Source: Streptomyces sp. SID9727 (lineage in GTDB: Bacteria > Actinomycetota > Actinomycetes > Streptomycetales > Streptomycetaceae). From it: a DNA stretch of 64,000 nt. Below are positions 33,777 to 43,046 of the stretch, one piece after another. The stretch spans positions 186,001 through 250,000 of the forward strand of contig NZ_JAAGNI010000136.1 of the NCBI RefSeq assembly GCF_010550605.1. Direction: 5' to 3'. Made by a program: the position numbers and the translations under genes. A model generated the notes under the pieces. That model did no database searches. It was not told the DNA's origin and saw only the letters and a program-made list of their open reading frames with translations. The first letter of the stretch is position 1, and each line of letters starts with the position of its first letter.

Positions 33777-36272
33777 ATGAAACCCATGCCCCAGCGCCTA
33801 GCCGCGCTGCGTTCGCGCGCTCGCACCACGGGTGCGGCCTGTGCCGTCCTGGCGGCCGTCGTCCCCGCCTTCACCTTCGGCCTGGGCGCGACGCCGGCCG
33901 CCGCCGCCACGCTGCCCGGGGGTCTCGGGCCGTGTGTGCCGGGCGACTGCCCGGACCCGTTCCCGCCGGTCAACAACGGGGACATCGCGGGCCGGGACGA
34001 CGCGATCAACATCTTCGTGGGCGACGACTTCCTCGTCCGGGGGCGTGCGGCGGAGGCCGAGGGCCGGGTCGTCGTGCTCGACGACTTCGACCAGGACAAG
34101 GACGCGGAAGCGGGCGGGCTGTACAACCTCGGGATCGTCGGGGTGGGGTCGCGCGTCGCGCCTCCCGTCGACTCGGACTTCCTGGCCGCCGGCGGGGACG
34201 TGACCATCGCCGCCGGACAGACCCTGGACACGACGGGCGGTCTCGTCGACGAGCTGGGCACCGTGCGCTACGCGGGCGAGCTGACCGGGACCGTCACCGG
34301 GAGGACCATCCAGGACGACGACGCGACGGCCCCGTACGTGGGTCTGCGCGACGAGCTCACGGCGGCCAGCCAGTGCTACGCACGGCCGGACGGCGAGACC
34401 CGGACGCCCACCGGAACCGCGGTCAACGAGGGCTACCGGACGCTGTTCACCGGCGACGGGACGTCCGGCCTCCAGGTGTTCAACGTCGACTTCGACCTGG
34501 TCAACCCGAACTCCCCCAACGGAAGCCAGTCCATCGAGTTCGAGGGCATCCCCGCTGACGCGACGATCCTGGTCAACGTGATCGGGGAGAACCGCGTCAT
34601 CAACACCACCAGCGGCAGCGACACGCTGGGCCAGTACCGCGAGCGGCTGCTGTGGAACCTGCCGGACGCCACCACGGCGTCCTTCGAGGGGTCCGGGCAG
34701 TTCCAGGGCAGCGTGCTGGTGGGCGAGCAGGCGTCCATGAGCACCGTGAGCCTGCCCGGCATGAACGGCAGGTTCTTCACCACCGGTTCGCTCACCCACA
34801 CCAGCGAGAGCGCCGGGGTGGAGTTCCACGCCTACCCGTTCAACGGCGACCTCCCGGACTGCGGTGGTCCGCAGCCGGTGACGGGCGCGGTGGGCGTGCT
34901 GAAGACCGACGCCGAGACCGGTGACCCGCTGGCCGGGGCCGACTTCGAGCTCTGGCGCGAGACCAACGACGTGCCCGGCCTCCAGACCGACGGTGCCGAC
35001 CCCGACACCCACGTCTCGGACTGCACCACCCCGGCGGACGGCCTCTGCACCGACACCACCACCCTGGGCACGTACTACTGGCGCGAGACCGCGGCCCCGG
35101 ACGGCTACGAACTGCCCGACCCCAACGTCTTCGGGCCGCTGGTCCTCACCGAGGACAACGCGGACCAGGGCGTCCAGACCGAAGCCGTCAACAGCCGGAC
35201 GCCCGTACCGCCGGTGACCGGGGAGGTGAGCGTCCACAAGATCGACGGTGACACCGGCGCCCCGCTGGCCGGGGCCGACTTCGAGCTGTGGCGCGAGACC
35301 AACGACACCCCGGGTCTCCAGACCAACGGCGCCGACCCCGACACCCACGTCTCGGACTGCACCACCCCCGCCAACGGCGTCTGCACCGCGACCACGATCC
35401 CCGGCACCTACTACTGGCGCGAGACCGAAGCCCCCGACGGCTACGACCTCCCCGACCCCAACGTCTTCGGACCCCTCACCCTCACTGGAGACAACGCCGA
35501 GGACGGCGTCGAGGTCGAGGCCGTCAACAGCCGGACGCCCGTACCGCCCGTGACCGGGGAGGTGAGCGTCCACAAGATCGACGGTGACACCGGCGCCCCG
35601 CTGGCCGGGGCCGACTTCGAGCTGTGGCGCGAGACCAACGACACCCCGGGTCTCCAGACCAACGGCGCCGACCCCGACACCCACGTCTCGGACTGCACCA
35701 CCCCCGCCAACGGCGTCTGCACCGCGACCACGATCCCCGGCACCTACTACTGGCGCGAGACCGAAGCCCCCGACGGCTACGACCTCCCCGACCCCAACGT
35801 CTTCGGACCCCTCACCCTCACCGAGGACAACGCCGAGGACGGCGTCGAGGTCGAGGCCGTCAACAGCCGGACGCCCGTACCGCCGGTGACCGGTTCGCTG
35901 ACGCTGGACAAGACGGACGCGAAGAACGGCGAGCCGCTGCCCGGGGCCGTCTTCGAGCTGTGGCGCGAGAGCAACGACGTGCCGGGGCTCCAGACGGGCG
36001 GGGCGAACCCCGACACCCTGGCGGACGCCGGCTGCTCCACCGACGAGGAGGGGCAGTGCACGTTCGACGACCTGCCGCTCGGTGAGTACTACCTCCGCGA
36101 GATCGCCGTCCCCGAGGGCTACGTCCTGCCGGCGAACCCCGTCTCGGGGCCGTTCGAGGTGACCGCGGAGAACAGCTCCGAGGGCGTCACCGTGGAGCTG
36201 GCCAACGACCGCGGTGAGCCGTGCAAGGGCAAGGACTGCAAGGACGACACGCACAAGGCCGCTCGCGGCTGA
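33777..36272 (+). CDS. Secreted choice-of-anchor-A protein with four SpaA-like repeats
   Basis: The precursor has 831 residues. A signal peptide covers about 1-44 ([10 protein letters not shown], core, ATPAAAAT). Residues about 60-360 match choice-of-anchor A adhesin-like domains ([14 protein letters not shown] near the start, [20 protein letters not shown], and [15 protein letters not shown] near the end). Four prealbumin/SpaA-like beta-sandwich repeats follow from about residue 366, each beginning like [20 protein letters not shown] and having [18 protein letters not shown]. SpaA domains often form isopeptide bonds through the Lys in VxK and a Glu in the last strands; both positions are present. 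The C-terminus is short and basic ([19 protein letters not shown]) with no LPxTG motif or membrane tail, so anchoring is not by sortase. Possible role in surface attachment or aerial hyphae, unproven. A strong terminator follows. Confidence 0.82.
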   Translation: MKPMPQRLAALRSRARTTGAACAVLAAVVPAFTFGLGATPAAAATLPGGLGPCVPGDCPDPFPPVNNGDIAGRDDAINIFVGDDFLVRGRAAEAEGRVVVLDDFDQDKDAEAGGLYNLGIVGVGSRVAPPVDSDFLAAGGDVTIAAGQTLDTTGGLVDELGTVRYAGELTGTVTGRTIQDDDATAPYVGLRDELTAASQCYARPDGETRTPTGTAVNEGYRTLFTGDGTSGLQVFNVDFDLVNPNSPNGSQSIEFEGIPADATILVNVIGENRVINTTSGSDTLGQYRERLLWNLPDATTASFEGSGQFQGSVLVGEQASMSTVSLPGMNGRFFTTGSLTHTSESAGVEFHAYPFNGDLPDCGGPQPVTGAVGVLKTDAETGDPLAGADFELWRETNDVPGLQTDGADPDTHVSDCTTPADGLCTDTTTLGTYYWRETAAPDGYELPDPNVFGPLVLTEDNADQGVQTEAVNSRTPVPPVTGEVSVHKIDGDTGAPLAGADFELWRETNDTPGLQTNGADPDTHVSDCTTPANGVCTATTIPGTYYWRETEAPDGYDLPDPNVFGPLTLTGDNAEDGVEVEAVNSRTPVPPVTGEVSVHKIDGDTGAPLAGADFELWRETNDTPGLQTNGADPDTHVSDCTTPANGVCTATTIPGTYYWRETEAPDGYDLPDPNVFGPLTLTEDNAEDGVEVEAVNSRTPVPPVTGSLTLDKTDAKNGEPLPGAVFELWRESNDVPGLQTGGANPDTLADAGCSTDEEGQCTFDDLPLGEYYLREIAVPEGYVLPANPVSGPFEVTAENSSEGVTVELANDRGEPCKGKDCKDDTHKAARG
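35214..35885 (+). repeat. Two near-identical 336-base tandem repeats inside the SpaA-like region
   Basis: Bases 35214-35549 and 35550-35885 are direct copies with the same 336-base period as the protein repeat (112 residues). The clear differences I see are three bases around 35484-35490 (actggaga against accgagga) plus an isolated change at the end. The outer repeats are much more diverged. This points to a recent duplication or gene conversion. Confidence 0.9.
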
Positions 36273-36282
36273 CACGGTCACC

Positions 36283-36314
36283 CGCCCGGCCGCCCACTCG
36301 TGGGCGGCCGGGCG
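36283..36314 (+). terminator. Terminator of the SpaA-repeat gene
   Basis: Arms CGCCCGGCCGCCCA (36283-36296) and TGGGCGGCCGGGCG (36301-36314) pair perfectly over 14 bases with a ctcg loop, followed directly by TTTT. It lies ten bases after the stop. This is a textbook intrinsic terminator. Confidence 0.92.
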
Positions 36315-36372
36315 TTTTCGCTGCTTGGCTCGGCACTACACCGTTCCCGTTGATCCCGCAGGAGGTCCGGCC

Positions 36373-37068
36373 GTGTCCCGTCCCCACCGCCTCATCGGTG
36401 CCGCCGTCGCCACGACGGCCATGGCGCTGCTCTGCACCGTGGCCCCCTCGGCCGCGTCGCCCGGCCGCGACGCCGCGTGCACCGCGCCGGCCGGGCCGTA
36501 CCAGCGGCAGCTGGAGCAGCACCTCGGACTGCCCGTGGACGGCCGTCAGTCCGACGCGGACTGCCGGGCGATCCGGTCGTTCCAGACCGAGCAGGGCCGC
36601 CCGCACCCGGACGGGCTCGCCGACCTCGGCACGTACCGCGCGATGCTCGTGGTCGAAGCCACGCCGAATCCGAACGCCGCCGGGAACTGCCCCGTCGAGA
36701 GCGGCCGGGTGGCCTGCGTCGACATGGACCGCCAACTGCTGTGGGTGCAGAAGGGGAAGAAGGTCGTCTTCGGGCCCGTGCCCATCCGCACCGGCCGCGA
36801 CGCGGAGGAGACGCGGCCCGGCCGGCACACCATCTACTGGCGCGACCGCGACCACGTCTCCGACCTCTACGACGACGCCCCCATGCCGTACTCGCAGTTC
36901 TTCGACGGCGGTCAGGCGCTGCACGGGCACCCGGGCGACCTGTACGACGGCGGCGGGTCGGCGGGCTGCGTCAACCTCACCGTGGACGACGCGGCGAAAC
37001 TGTGGGATCTGCTCGCGCTCGACGACGTCGTGTACGTCTGGGGTGTGAAGCCCGGGACCGCCGGCTGA
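36373..37068 (+). CDS. Secreted L,D-transpeptidase with peptidoglycan-binding domain
   Basis: The precursor has 231 residues. GTG 36373 has AGGAGG seven bases upstream. A signal peptide (MSRPHRLIGAAVATTAMALL, then PSAASPG) is followed by a short peptidoglycan-binding-like helical region at about 45-95 (YQRQLEQHLGLPVDGRQSD, RSFQTEQGRPHPDG). The YkuD catalytic domain follows at about 110-228, opening with CVDMDRQLLWVQKGKK and containing the active-site motif HGHPGD...GGSAGCVNL: the histidine and the SxGC cysteine are both present. It should make 3-3 cross-links in peptidoglycan or attach proteins to it. It is separated from the preceding gene by a terminator and ends four bases before the convergent cobN stop. 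Confidence 0.88.
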   Translation: MSRPHRLIGAAVATTAMALLCTVAPSAASPGRDAACTAPAGPYQRQLEQHLGLPVDGRQSDADCRAIRSFQTEQGRPHPDGLADLGTYRAMLVVEATPNPNAAGNCPVESGRVACVDMDRQLLWVQKGKKVVFGPVPIRTGRDAEETRPGRHTIYWRDRDHVSDLYDDAPMPYSQFFDGGQALHGHPGDLYDGGGSAGCVNLTVDDAAKLWDLLALDDVVYVWGVKPGTAG

Positions 37069-37072
37069 GGAC

Positions 37073-40000
37073 CTACTCCTCGCCCTCCAGGTTTCCTTCC
37101 GTCTCCAGGAACACCTGGCGCAGCGCTTCGAGCACCGCCGGGTCGGGCTTGGCCCACATCCCGCGCGACTCCGCTTCCAGGAGACGTTCCGCGATGCCGT
37201 GCAGGGCCCAGGGGTTGGCCTGTTCGAGGAAGGCGCGGTTGGCCGGGTCCAGGACGTAGGTCTCGGTCAGCTTGTCGTACATCCAGTCCGCGACCACGCC
37301 CGTCGTGGCGTCGTAACCGAAGAGGTAGTCGACGGTCGCGGCCAGCTCGAAGGCTCCCTTGTAGCCGTGGCGGCGCATCGCCTCGATCCACTTGGGGTTG
37401 ACGACCCGGGCGCGGAAGACCCGGGAGGTCTCCTCGGTCAGCGTGCGCGTGCGGACCGTCTCGGGGCGGGTCGAGTCCCCGATGTACGCCTCCGGGGCGG
37501 TGCCCCGCAGCGCGCGGACCGTGGCGACCATTCCCCCGTGGTACTGGAAGTAGTCGTCGGAGTCCGCGATGTCGTGCTCGCGGGTGTCGGTGTTCTTCGC
37601 CGCGACCGCGATGCGCTTGTACGCGGTCTCCATCTCCTCCCGGGCCGGGCAGCCGTCCAGGTCGCGGCCGTAGGCGTAGCCGCCCCACGTCGTGTAGACC
37701 TCGGCGAGGTCGGCGTCGGTGCGCCAGTCGCGGGAGTCGATGAGCTGGAGCAGCCCGGCGCCGTACGTGCCGGGGCGCGAGCCGAAGATACGGGTGGTGG
37801 CCCGGCGCTCGTCCCCGTGCTCGGCCAGGTCGGCCTGGGCGTGCGCCCGTACGTGGTTGAGCTCGGCGGGCTCGTCCAGCGAGGCGGCCAGCCGCACGGC
37901 GTCGTCCAGGAGGCCGATGGTGTGCGGGAACGCGTCGCGGAAGAAGCCGCTGATGCGGAGGGTGACGTCGATCCTGGGGCGGCCCAGCTCCTCGGCCGGG
38001 ATCGCCTCCAGGCCGGTGACGCGGCGCGAGGCCTCGTCCCAGACCGGGCGCACGCCGAGGAGGGCGAACGCCTCCGCGACGTCGTCGCCCGCGGTCCGCA
38101 TGGCGCTCGTGCCCCAGAGCGAGAGGCCGACGGACACCGGCCAGTCGCCGTTGTCCGCGCGGTAGCGGGTGAGGAGCGAGTCGGCGAGGGCCTGGCCGGT
38201 CTCCCAGGCGAGGCGGGAGGGGACGGCCTTCGGGTCCACGGAGTAGAAGTTCCGGCCGGTGGGGAGGACGTTGACGAGTCCCCGGAGGGGTGAGCCGGAC
38301 GGCCCTGCGGGCACGAATCCGCCGTTGAGGGCGTGGACGCAGTGGTCCAGTTCGTCGGTGGTCCTGGCCAGGCGGGGGGCGACCTCTTCGGCGGCGAAGT
38401 CGAGGATGGCGGCGACGGAATCAAGCCCCTGCGGCGATTGAGCGGCGGGGTCCGGGGCGGAGCCCCCTGCCGACGGGCCGGGTGCGGTCGCTGCGACCCC
38501 GCGCGCGGCCGACCGCTCCCAGTTCGCGTCCTCCATCGCCTGGACCAGGGCGCGGGCCTGCTCCTCCACCGCGTCCGCGTCCGTGCGCGTCGCCGCAGAC
38601 TCGTCCAGGCCCAGCGCCTCGCGCAGGCCCGGCAGGGACGTCGTGCCGCCCCAGATCTGGCGGGCGCGGAGGATGGCCAGGATCAGGTTGACGCGGGCGG
38701 CCCCGGTCGGCGCGGCGCCCAGGACGTGGAGGCCGTCGCGGATCTGGACGTCCTTGATCTCGCAGAGCCAGCCGTCCAGATGCATGATGAAGTCGTCGAA
38801 GCCCTCGTCCTCCGGGCGGTCCTCGACGCCCAGGTCGTGGTCGAGCTTCGCGGCCTGGATCAGGGTCCAGATCTGGGCGCGGACGGCCGGCAGCTTGGCC
38901 GGGTCCATGGCGGCGATCTGGGCGTGCTCGTCCAGGAGTTGTTCGAGGCGGGCGATGTCCCCGTAGCTGTCGGCCCGGGCCATCGGCGGCACCAGGTGGT
39001 CCACGAGCGTGGCGTGCGCCCGGCGCTTGGCCTGGGTGCCCTCGCCCGGGTCGTTGACGAGGAACGGGTAGATCAGCGGGAGGTCGCCGAGGGCCGCGTC
39101 GGGGCCGCAGGAGGCGGACAGGCCCGCGTTCTTGCCGGGCAGCCATTCCAGGTTGCCGTGCTTGCCGAGGTGGATCATCGCGTCGGCGCCGAATCCGTTG
39201 TCGTCGGCGCGGGCGGCGATCCATCGGTAGGCGGCCAGGTAGTGGTGCGAGGGCGGCAGGTCCGGGTCGTGGTAGATCGCGATCGGGTTCTCGCCGAAGC
39301 CGCGCGGCGGCTGGATGAGGATGAGCAGGTTGCCCCGGCGCAGGGCGGCGAGCACGATGTCGCCCTCCGGATTGCGGGAGCGGTCCACGAACATCTCGCC
39401 GGGCGGCGGGCCCCAGTGCTCCTCGACCGCCTCACGGAGTTCGGCGGGAAGGGTGGCGTACCAGCGGCGGTAGTCGGCGGCGGGGATGCGGACCGGGTTG
39501 CGGGCGAGCTGTTCCTCGGTGAGCCATGCCTGGTCGTGGCCGCCCGCCTCGATGAGGGCGTGGATCAGCTCGTCGCCGTCGCCGGAGGCGAGGCCGGGGA
39601 CTTCCTCCGTACCGAAGTCGTAGCCCTCCTCGCGCAGTCGTCGCAGCAGGGCGACCGCGCTGGCCGGGGTGTCGAGCCCGACGGCGTTGCCGATACGGGA
39701 GTGCTTGGTCGGGTACGCGGACAGCACGAGCGCGACGCGCTTCTCGGCGTTCGAGATGTGGCGCAGCCGGGCGTGCCGTACGGCGATGCCGGCCACGCGG
39801 GCGGCGCGTTCGTCGTCGGCGACGTAGGCGGGCAGGCCGTCCTCGTCGATCTCCTTGAAGGAGAACGGGACGGTGATCAGGCGGCCGTCGAACTCGGGCA
39901 CGGCGATCTGGCTGGCGGCGTCGAGCGGGGACACGCCCTCGTCGTTGCCCTCCCAGTCGGTGCGGGAGCCGGTGAGGCAGAGGGCTTGGAGGATCGGCAC

Positions 40001-40732
40001 GTCGAGCGCGGTGAGCGCGCCCGCGTCCCAGGATTCGTCGTCGCCGCCGGCCGACGCCTCGGCGGGCCGGGTGCCGCCGGCCGCGAGGACCGTGGTGACG
40101 ATCGCGTCGGCGTCGCGCAGGGTCTCGATGAGTGCGGGTTCGGGGGTGCGCAGCGAGGCGACGTACAGCGGGAGGGCGCGGGCGCCCTGGGCCTCGACGG
40201 CCCGGCACAGGGTCTCGATGAACGCGGTGTTGCCGCTCATGTGGTGGGCGCGGTAGTAGAGCACCGCGACCGTGGGGGCGCCGTCCGGGGTCTCGCGGGG
40301 TGTGCGTTCCAGCGGGCCCCAGGAGGGCGCGGCGGCGGGGGGTTCGAAGCCGTGGCCGGTGAGCAGGACGGTGTCGGAGAGGAAGCGGGCCAGCTGGTCC
40401 AGGTTGGTCGGGCCGCCGTGCGCGAGGTAGGCGTGCGCCTCGGCGGCGATCCCGATGGGGACGGTTGAGGCGGCCATCAGCTGGGCGTCGGGGGCCTGTT
40501 CGCCGGTGAGGACGACGACGGGGCGGCCGGTGGCGAGGAGCTGGTCGAGGCCGTCCTGCCAGGCGCGGATGCCGCCGAGGAGGCGTACGACGACGAGGTC
40601 GGTGCCGTCCAGGAGGGCGGGCAGGTCCTGGAGCGGGAGGCGGGAGGGGTTCGCGTACCGGTAGCGGACCGGTCCGTCGGAGGCGCGGGCGCTGAGCAGG
40701 TCGGTGTCGGACGTCGACAGGAGCAGGATCAT
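37073..40732 (-). CDS. cobN: Cobaltochelatase large subunit CobN
   Basis: CobN inserts cobalt into hydrogenobyrinic acid a,c-diamide in aerobic cobalamin synthesis, using the ATPase subunits CobS and CobT or a ChlI/ChlD-type pair, which are not in this window. The 1219-residue length is usual. Recognisable stretches are ILLLSTSDTDLLSARAS at the start, AVLYYRAHHMSGNTAFIETL, KRVALVLSAYPTKHSRIGNA, MIHLGKHGNLEWLPGKNAGL with the conserved histidine region, and NPKWIEAMRRHGYKGAFEL near the end. ATG 40732 is chosen because the long open frame upstream of it is the riboswitch leader. It is transcribed alone on the minus strand, controlled by the cobalamin riboswitch, and diverges from the cobG operon. 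Confidence 0.95.
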   Translation of the reverse strand: MILLLSTSDTDLLSARASDGPVRYRYANPSRLPLQDLPALLDGTDLVVVRLLGGIRAWQDGLDQLLATGRPVVVLTGEQAPDAQLMAASTVPIGIAAEAHAYLAHGGPTNLDQLARFLSDTVLLTGHGFEPPAAAPSWGPLERTPRETPDGAPTVAVLYYRAHHMSGNTAFIETLCRAVEAQGARALPLYVASLRTPEPALIETLRDADAIVTTVLAAGGTRPAEASAGGDDESWDAGALTALDVPILQALCLTGSRTDWEGNDEGVSPLDAASQIAVPEFDGRLITVPFSFKEIDEDGLPAYVADDERAARVAGIAVRHARLRHISNAEKRVALVLSAYPTKHSRIGNAVGLDTPASAVALLRRLREEGYDFGTEEVPGLASGDGDELIHALIEAGGHDQAWLTEEQLARNPVRIPAADYRRWYATLPAELREAVEEHWGPPPGEMFVDRSRNPEGDIVLAALRRGNLLILIQPPRGFGENPIAIYHDPDLPPSHHYLAAYRWIAARADDNGFGADAMIHLGKHGNLEWLPGKNAGLSASCGPDAALGDLPLIYPFLVNDPGEGTQAKRRAHATLVDHLVPPMARADSYGDIARLEQLLDEHAQIAAMDPAKLPAVRAQIWTLIQAAKLDHDLGVEDRPEDEGFDDFIMHLDGWLCEIKDVQIRDGLHVLGAAPTGAARVNLILAILRARQIWGGTTSLPGLREALGLDESAATRTDADAVEEQARALVQAMEDANWERSAARGVAATAPGPSAGGSAPDPAAQSPQGLDSVAAILDFAAEEVAPRLARTTDELDHCVHALNGGFVPAGPSGSPLRGLVNVLPTGRNFYSVDPKAVPSRLAWETGQALADSLLTRYRADNGDWPVSVGLSLWGTSAMRTAGDDVAEAFALLGVRPVWDEASRRVTGLEAIPAEELGRPRIDVTLRISGFFRDAFPHTIGLLDDAVRLAASLDEPAELNHVRAHAQADLAEHGDERRATTRIFGSRPGTYGAGLLQLIDSRDWRTDADLAEVYTTWGGYAYGRDLDGCPAREEMETAYKRIAVAAKNTDTREHDIADSDDYFQYHGGMVATVRALRGTAPEAYIGDSTRPETVRTRTLTEETSRVFRARVVNPKWIEAMRRHGYKGAFELAATVDYLFGYDATTGVVADWMYDKLTETYVLDPANRAFLEQANPWALHGIAERLLEAESRGMWAKPDPAVLEALRQVFLETEGNLEGEE

Positions 40733-40769
40733 GCGGCGTCTGGCCTTCCTCGGGGTGTCCACGCCCCGG

Positions 40770-40945
40770 GCGGTGTCGAGTTCCCCTGCTCGGACCTGCC
40801 GAACGTGCGGGGAAGGGAGTTCCTGACTCGCCCGGCCTGGTGGGGCCGGGCTCACAGTGGCGGGACCGCGCCGGAATCGCACCGGGCTTCCTCCCCTGTC
40901 GCCGTCTGTGGCGACGACGGACCCGGAGGTCCGCCGGGGTCCGTC
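40770..40945 (-). promoter_or_regulatory. Cobalamin riboswitch controlling cobN
   Basis: Read on the minus strand, the leader contains AAGCCCGGTGCGATTCCGGC followed by GCGGTCCCGCCACTGTGA (plus coordinates about 40852-40889). This is the B12-box region of the cobalamin aptamer. GAGTCAGGAACTC lies further along, giving the characteristic downstream stem. The 5' arms around 40905-40945 pair among themselves (GGACCCCGGCGG, CCTCCGGGTCC). The distance of about 120 bases from B12 box to start fits translational or transcriptional control. Binding of adenosylcobalamin should turn cobN off. Exact ends are approximate. Confidence 0.9.
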
Positions 40946-41021
40946 CGCGAAGACGGGCCCCGCAGGCATAGTACGGGCCGGGGCGCCCGACGGGTCATAC
41001 GGATCGGATGAGATGGTCGGT

Positions 41022-42347
41022 ATGCTCGCCGCCATGCCTCCCCCAGCCCCCCATTTCGCCCAGCCCGACGACGCCCGTTTCCGGTCCCGCGGCGACGCCT
41101 GCCCCGGTGCGCTGCGCCTGCACCGGGCGGACGACGGGGCGTTGGCACGGGTCCGGGTGCCCGGTGGCGTGCTCGGCGCGGACCAGGCGGACGCGCTGCG
41201 GGAGTTGGCCGCGGAGCTGGGCGATGGTGAGCTGCATCTCACTTCGCGCGGCAATGTGCAGCTGCGCGGCCTGGACGCGGAGTGCGGGGGTGCACTGGCC
41301 TCCCGGATGTACGAAATGGGTCTTTTGCCCTCCGGGCGGCATGAGCGGGTCCGCAACGTGGTGGCCTCTCCGCTGTCCGGGCTCGACGGTCGCGGCGAGC
41401 GGGATGTCCGCCCGTGGCTGTCCGCGCTGGACGCGCTGGTGTGCGCGAGCGAGGAGGCGGTCGGCCTGTCGGGCCGGTTCCTGTTCGCGCTGGACGACGG
41501 GCGCGGCGATGTGGACGCGCTGGGCGCCGATGTGACGCTGCGGGCACGGGCGGACGGGGACGCGGAGCTGCGCATCGGGGCGCTGGAGTCGGTGGCCCGG
41601 ATTCCGGGTGACGAGGCGCCGCGCGCCGCGTTGCTGGCGGCGACGGTGTTCCTGTCCGCGGCGGCCGGTTCCGGTGCGTGGCGGGTCGCCGACCTCTCCG
41701 GGGGTGCCGGTCCGTTGTTCGCCGAGGTGGTACGGAGGCTGGGTGCGGCGGGGCTGCTCGTCGCCCTCAGGACCGTACCGGTACCGGCCGGGGCTCCCCC
41801 GGCACCCGGTGTGGTGGCGGGGCCCGGGGCCGTGGACGCGCTGTCGGTCGGGCTGCCCCTCGGGCGGGCGGACGCGGTGCGGTGGCGGGCGCTGACGGAC
41901 CTCGCCCGGGACCACGGCGCCGGCGAACTGCGGCTCACCCCGTGGCGCGGAGTCGTCGTGCCCGGAGTCCGGCGGGAGCGGGTGTCCGGGGCGCTCGACG
42001 CGTTGGAGGCTACGGGTCTCGTCACCGGGCCCGGCTCGCCGTGGTCCGGCGTGAACGCGTGCATCGGGCGGCCGGGGTGCGCGAAGTCCCTGGCCGATGT
42101 ACGGGGTGACGCGGCGTCAGCCCTGCACGCCGGGTCGCCCGACCACGCCCTGCCCGTCCACTGGTCCGGGTGCGAGCGGCGGTGCGGGCACCCGCGCGGT
42201 ACCTGGGTCGACGTCCTCGCAGGACCGGACGGCGGCTACCGGGTGTCCGTCGTACGGGACGGCGAGCGCGAGGCCCCGGTGCGCGTCGCCGACGACCCCG
42301 GCGCGCTGGCGGACGCCGTGACGGCGGCCCGTGCTCCTCACACCTGA
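41022..42347 (+). CDS. cobG: Precorrin-3B synthase CobG
   Basis: CobG converts precorrin-3A to precorrin-3B using O2, the ring-contraction-preparing step specific to aerobic cobalamin synthesis. The 441-residue protein is a member of the nitrite/sulfite reductase ferredoxin-like family: the N-half has GELHLTSRGNVQLRGL and the C-half has the siroheme/[4Fe-4S] cysteine motif NACIGRPGCAKSL followed by HWSGCERRCGHP. Three in-frame ATG codons (41013, 41022, 41034) are possible; none has a strong ribosome site, and 41022 is a compromise. It is the first gene of a cobG-cobH-cobIJ operon, divergent from cobN, whose riboswitch does not cover it. Confidence 0.9.
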   Translation: MLAAMPPPAPHFAQPDDARFRSRGDACPGALRLHRADDGALARVRVPGGVLGADQADALRELAAELGDGELHLTSRGNVQLRGLDAECGGALASRMYEMGLLPSGRHERVRNVVASPLSGLDGRGERDVRPWLSALDALVCASEEAVGLSGRFLFALDDGRGDVDALGADVTLRARADGDAELRIGALESVARIPGDEAPRAALLAATVFLSAAAGSGAWRVADLSGGAGPLFAEVVRRLGAAGLLVALRTVPVPAGAPPAPGVVAGPGAVDALSVGLPLGRADAVRWRALTDLARDHGAGELRLTPWRGVVVPGVRRERVSGALDALEATGLVTGPGSPWSGVNACIGRPGCAKSLADVRGDAASALHAGSPDHALPVHWSGCERRCGHPRGTWVDVLAGPDGGYRVSVVRDGEREAPVRVADDPGALADAVTAARAPHT

Positions 42348-42417
42348 TCGCCGTATCCGCCTGCCTCCCCACACTTTCCTGTCCGACCCCCCGCCCTGAG
42401 AAGAGAGCGACACCACT

Positions 42418-43044
42418 GTGTACGAGTACGAGAAGGACGGACCGGCCATCTATCGCCAGTCCTTCGCCACCATCCGGGCGGAGGCGGACCTCGCCGGGCT
42501 GCCCGCGGACGTGAGCCAGGTCGCGGTCCGGATGATCCACGCCTGCGGGATGGTCGACCTCGTACGCGACCTCGGCTACACGCCCGACGCGGTCGCCCGC
42601 GCCCGCGCGGCGCTGCGTGCCGGGGCGCCCATCCTGTGCGATGTGGCCATGGTCGCCAGCGGGGTCACCCGCAAGCGGCTGCCCGCGGACAACGAGGTGG
42701 TGTGCACCCTGTCCGACCCGGCGGTGCCCGGGCTGGCGAAGGAGCTGGGCACGACCCGCTCGGCGGCCGCCCTCGAACTGTGGCGGGACCGGCTCGACGG
42801 GGCGGTCGTGGCCGTCGGGAACGCGCCGACCGCCCTGTTCCGGCTGCTCGAGATGATCGAGGAGGGGGCCCCGCGCCCCGCCGCCGTCATCGGTGTCCCG
42901 GTGGGGTTCGTCGGCGCCGCCGAGTCCAAGGACACCCTGGCCGCCCACCCGTCGGGGCTCGACCACCTCATCGTGCGCGGCCGGCGCGGCGGCAGCGCCA
43001 TCGCGGCCGCCGCGCTCAACGCCATCGCCAGCGAGGAAGAGTGA
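42418..43044 (+). CDS. cobH: Precorrin-8X methylmutase CobH
   Basis: CobH moves the C11 methyl group to C12, giving hydrogenobyrinate. The 208-residue length is standard. Conserved features are [15 protein letters not shown] near the start, [15 protein letters not shown] with the catalytic histidine, [19 protein letters not shown] and [19 protein letters not shown] 42418 follows the cobG stop by 70 bases and has a GA-rich sequence upstream. Its stop overlaps the start region of cobIJ (GTGACCGTGA), so these two are translationally coupled. Confidence 0.95.
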   Translation: MYEYEKDGPAIYRQSFATIRAEADLAGLPADVSQVAVRMIHACGMVDLVRDLGYTPDAVARARAALRAGAPILCDVAMVASGVTRKRLPADNEVVCTLSDPAVPGLAKELGTTRSAAALELWRDRLDGAVVAVGNAPTALFRLLEMIEEGAPRPAAVIGVPVGFVGAAESKDTLAAHPSGLDHLIVRGRRGGSAIAAAALNAIASEEE

Positions 43045-43046
43045 CC

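Noticed and set aside
33798..36281. A minus-strand frame of over 800 codons opposite the SpaA-repeat gene, itself repetitive
   Set aside because: It only mirrors the DNA repeats of the real gene. The plus frame has a signal peptide, recognised domains and a terminator after its stop.
40733..42064. N-terminal extension of CobN through the region upstream of 40732
   Set aside because: This stretch is the cobalamin riboswitch leader and then the opposite strand of cobG. The translation has no CobN similarity.
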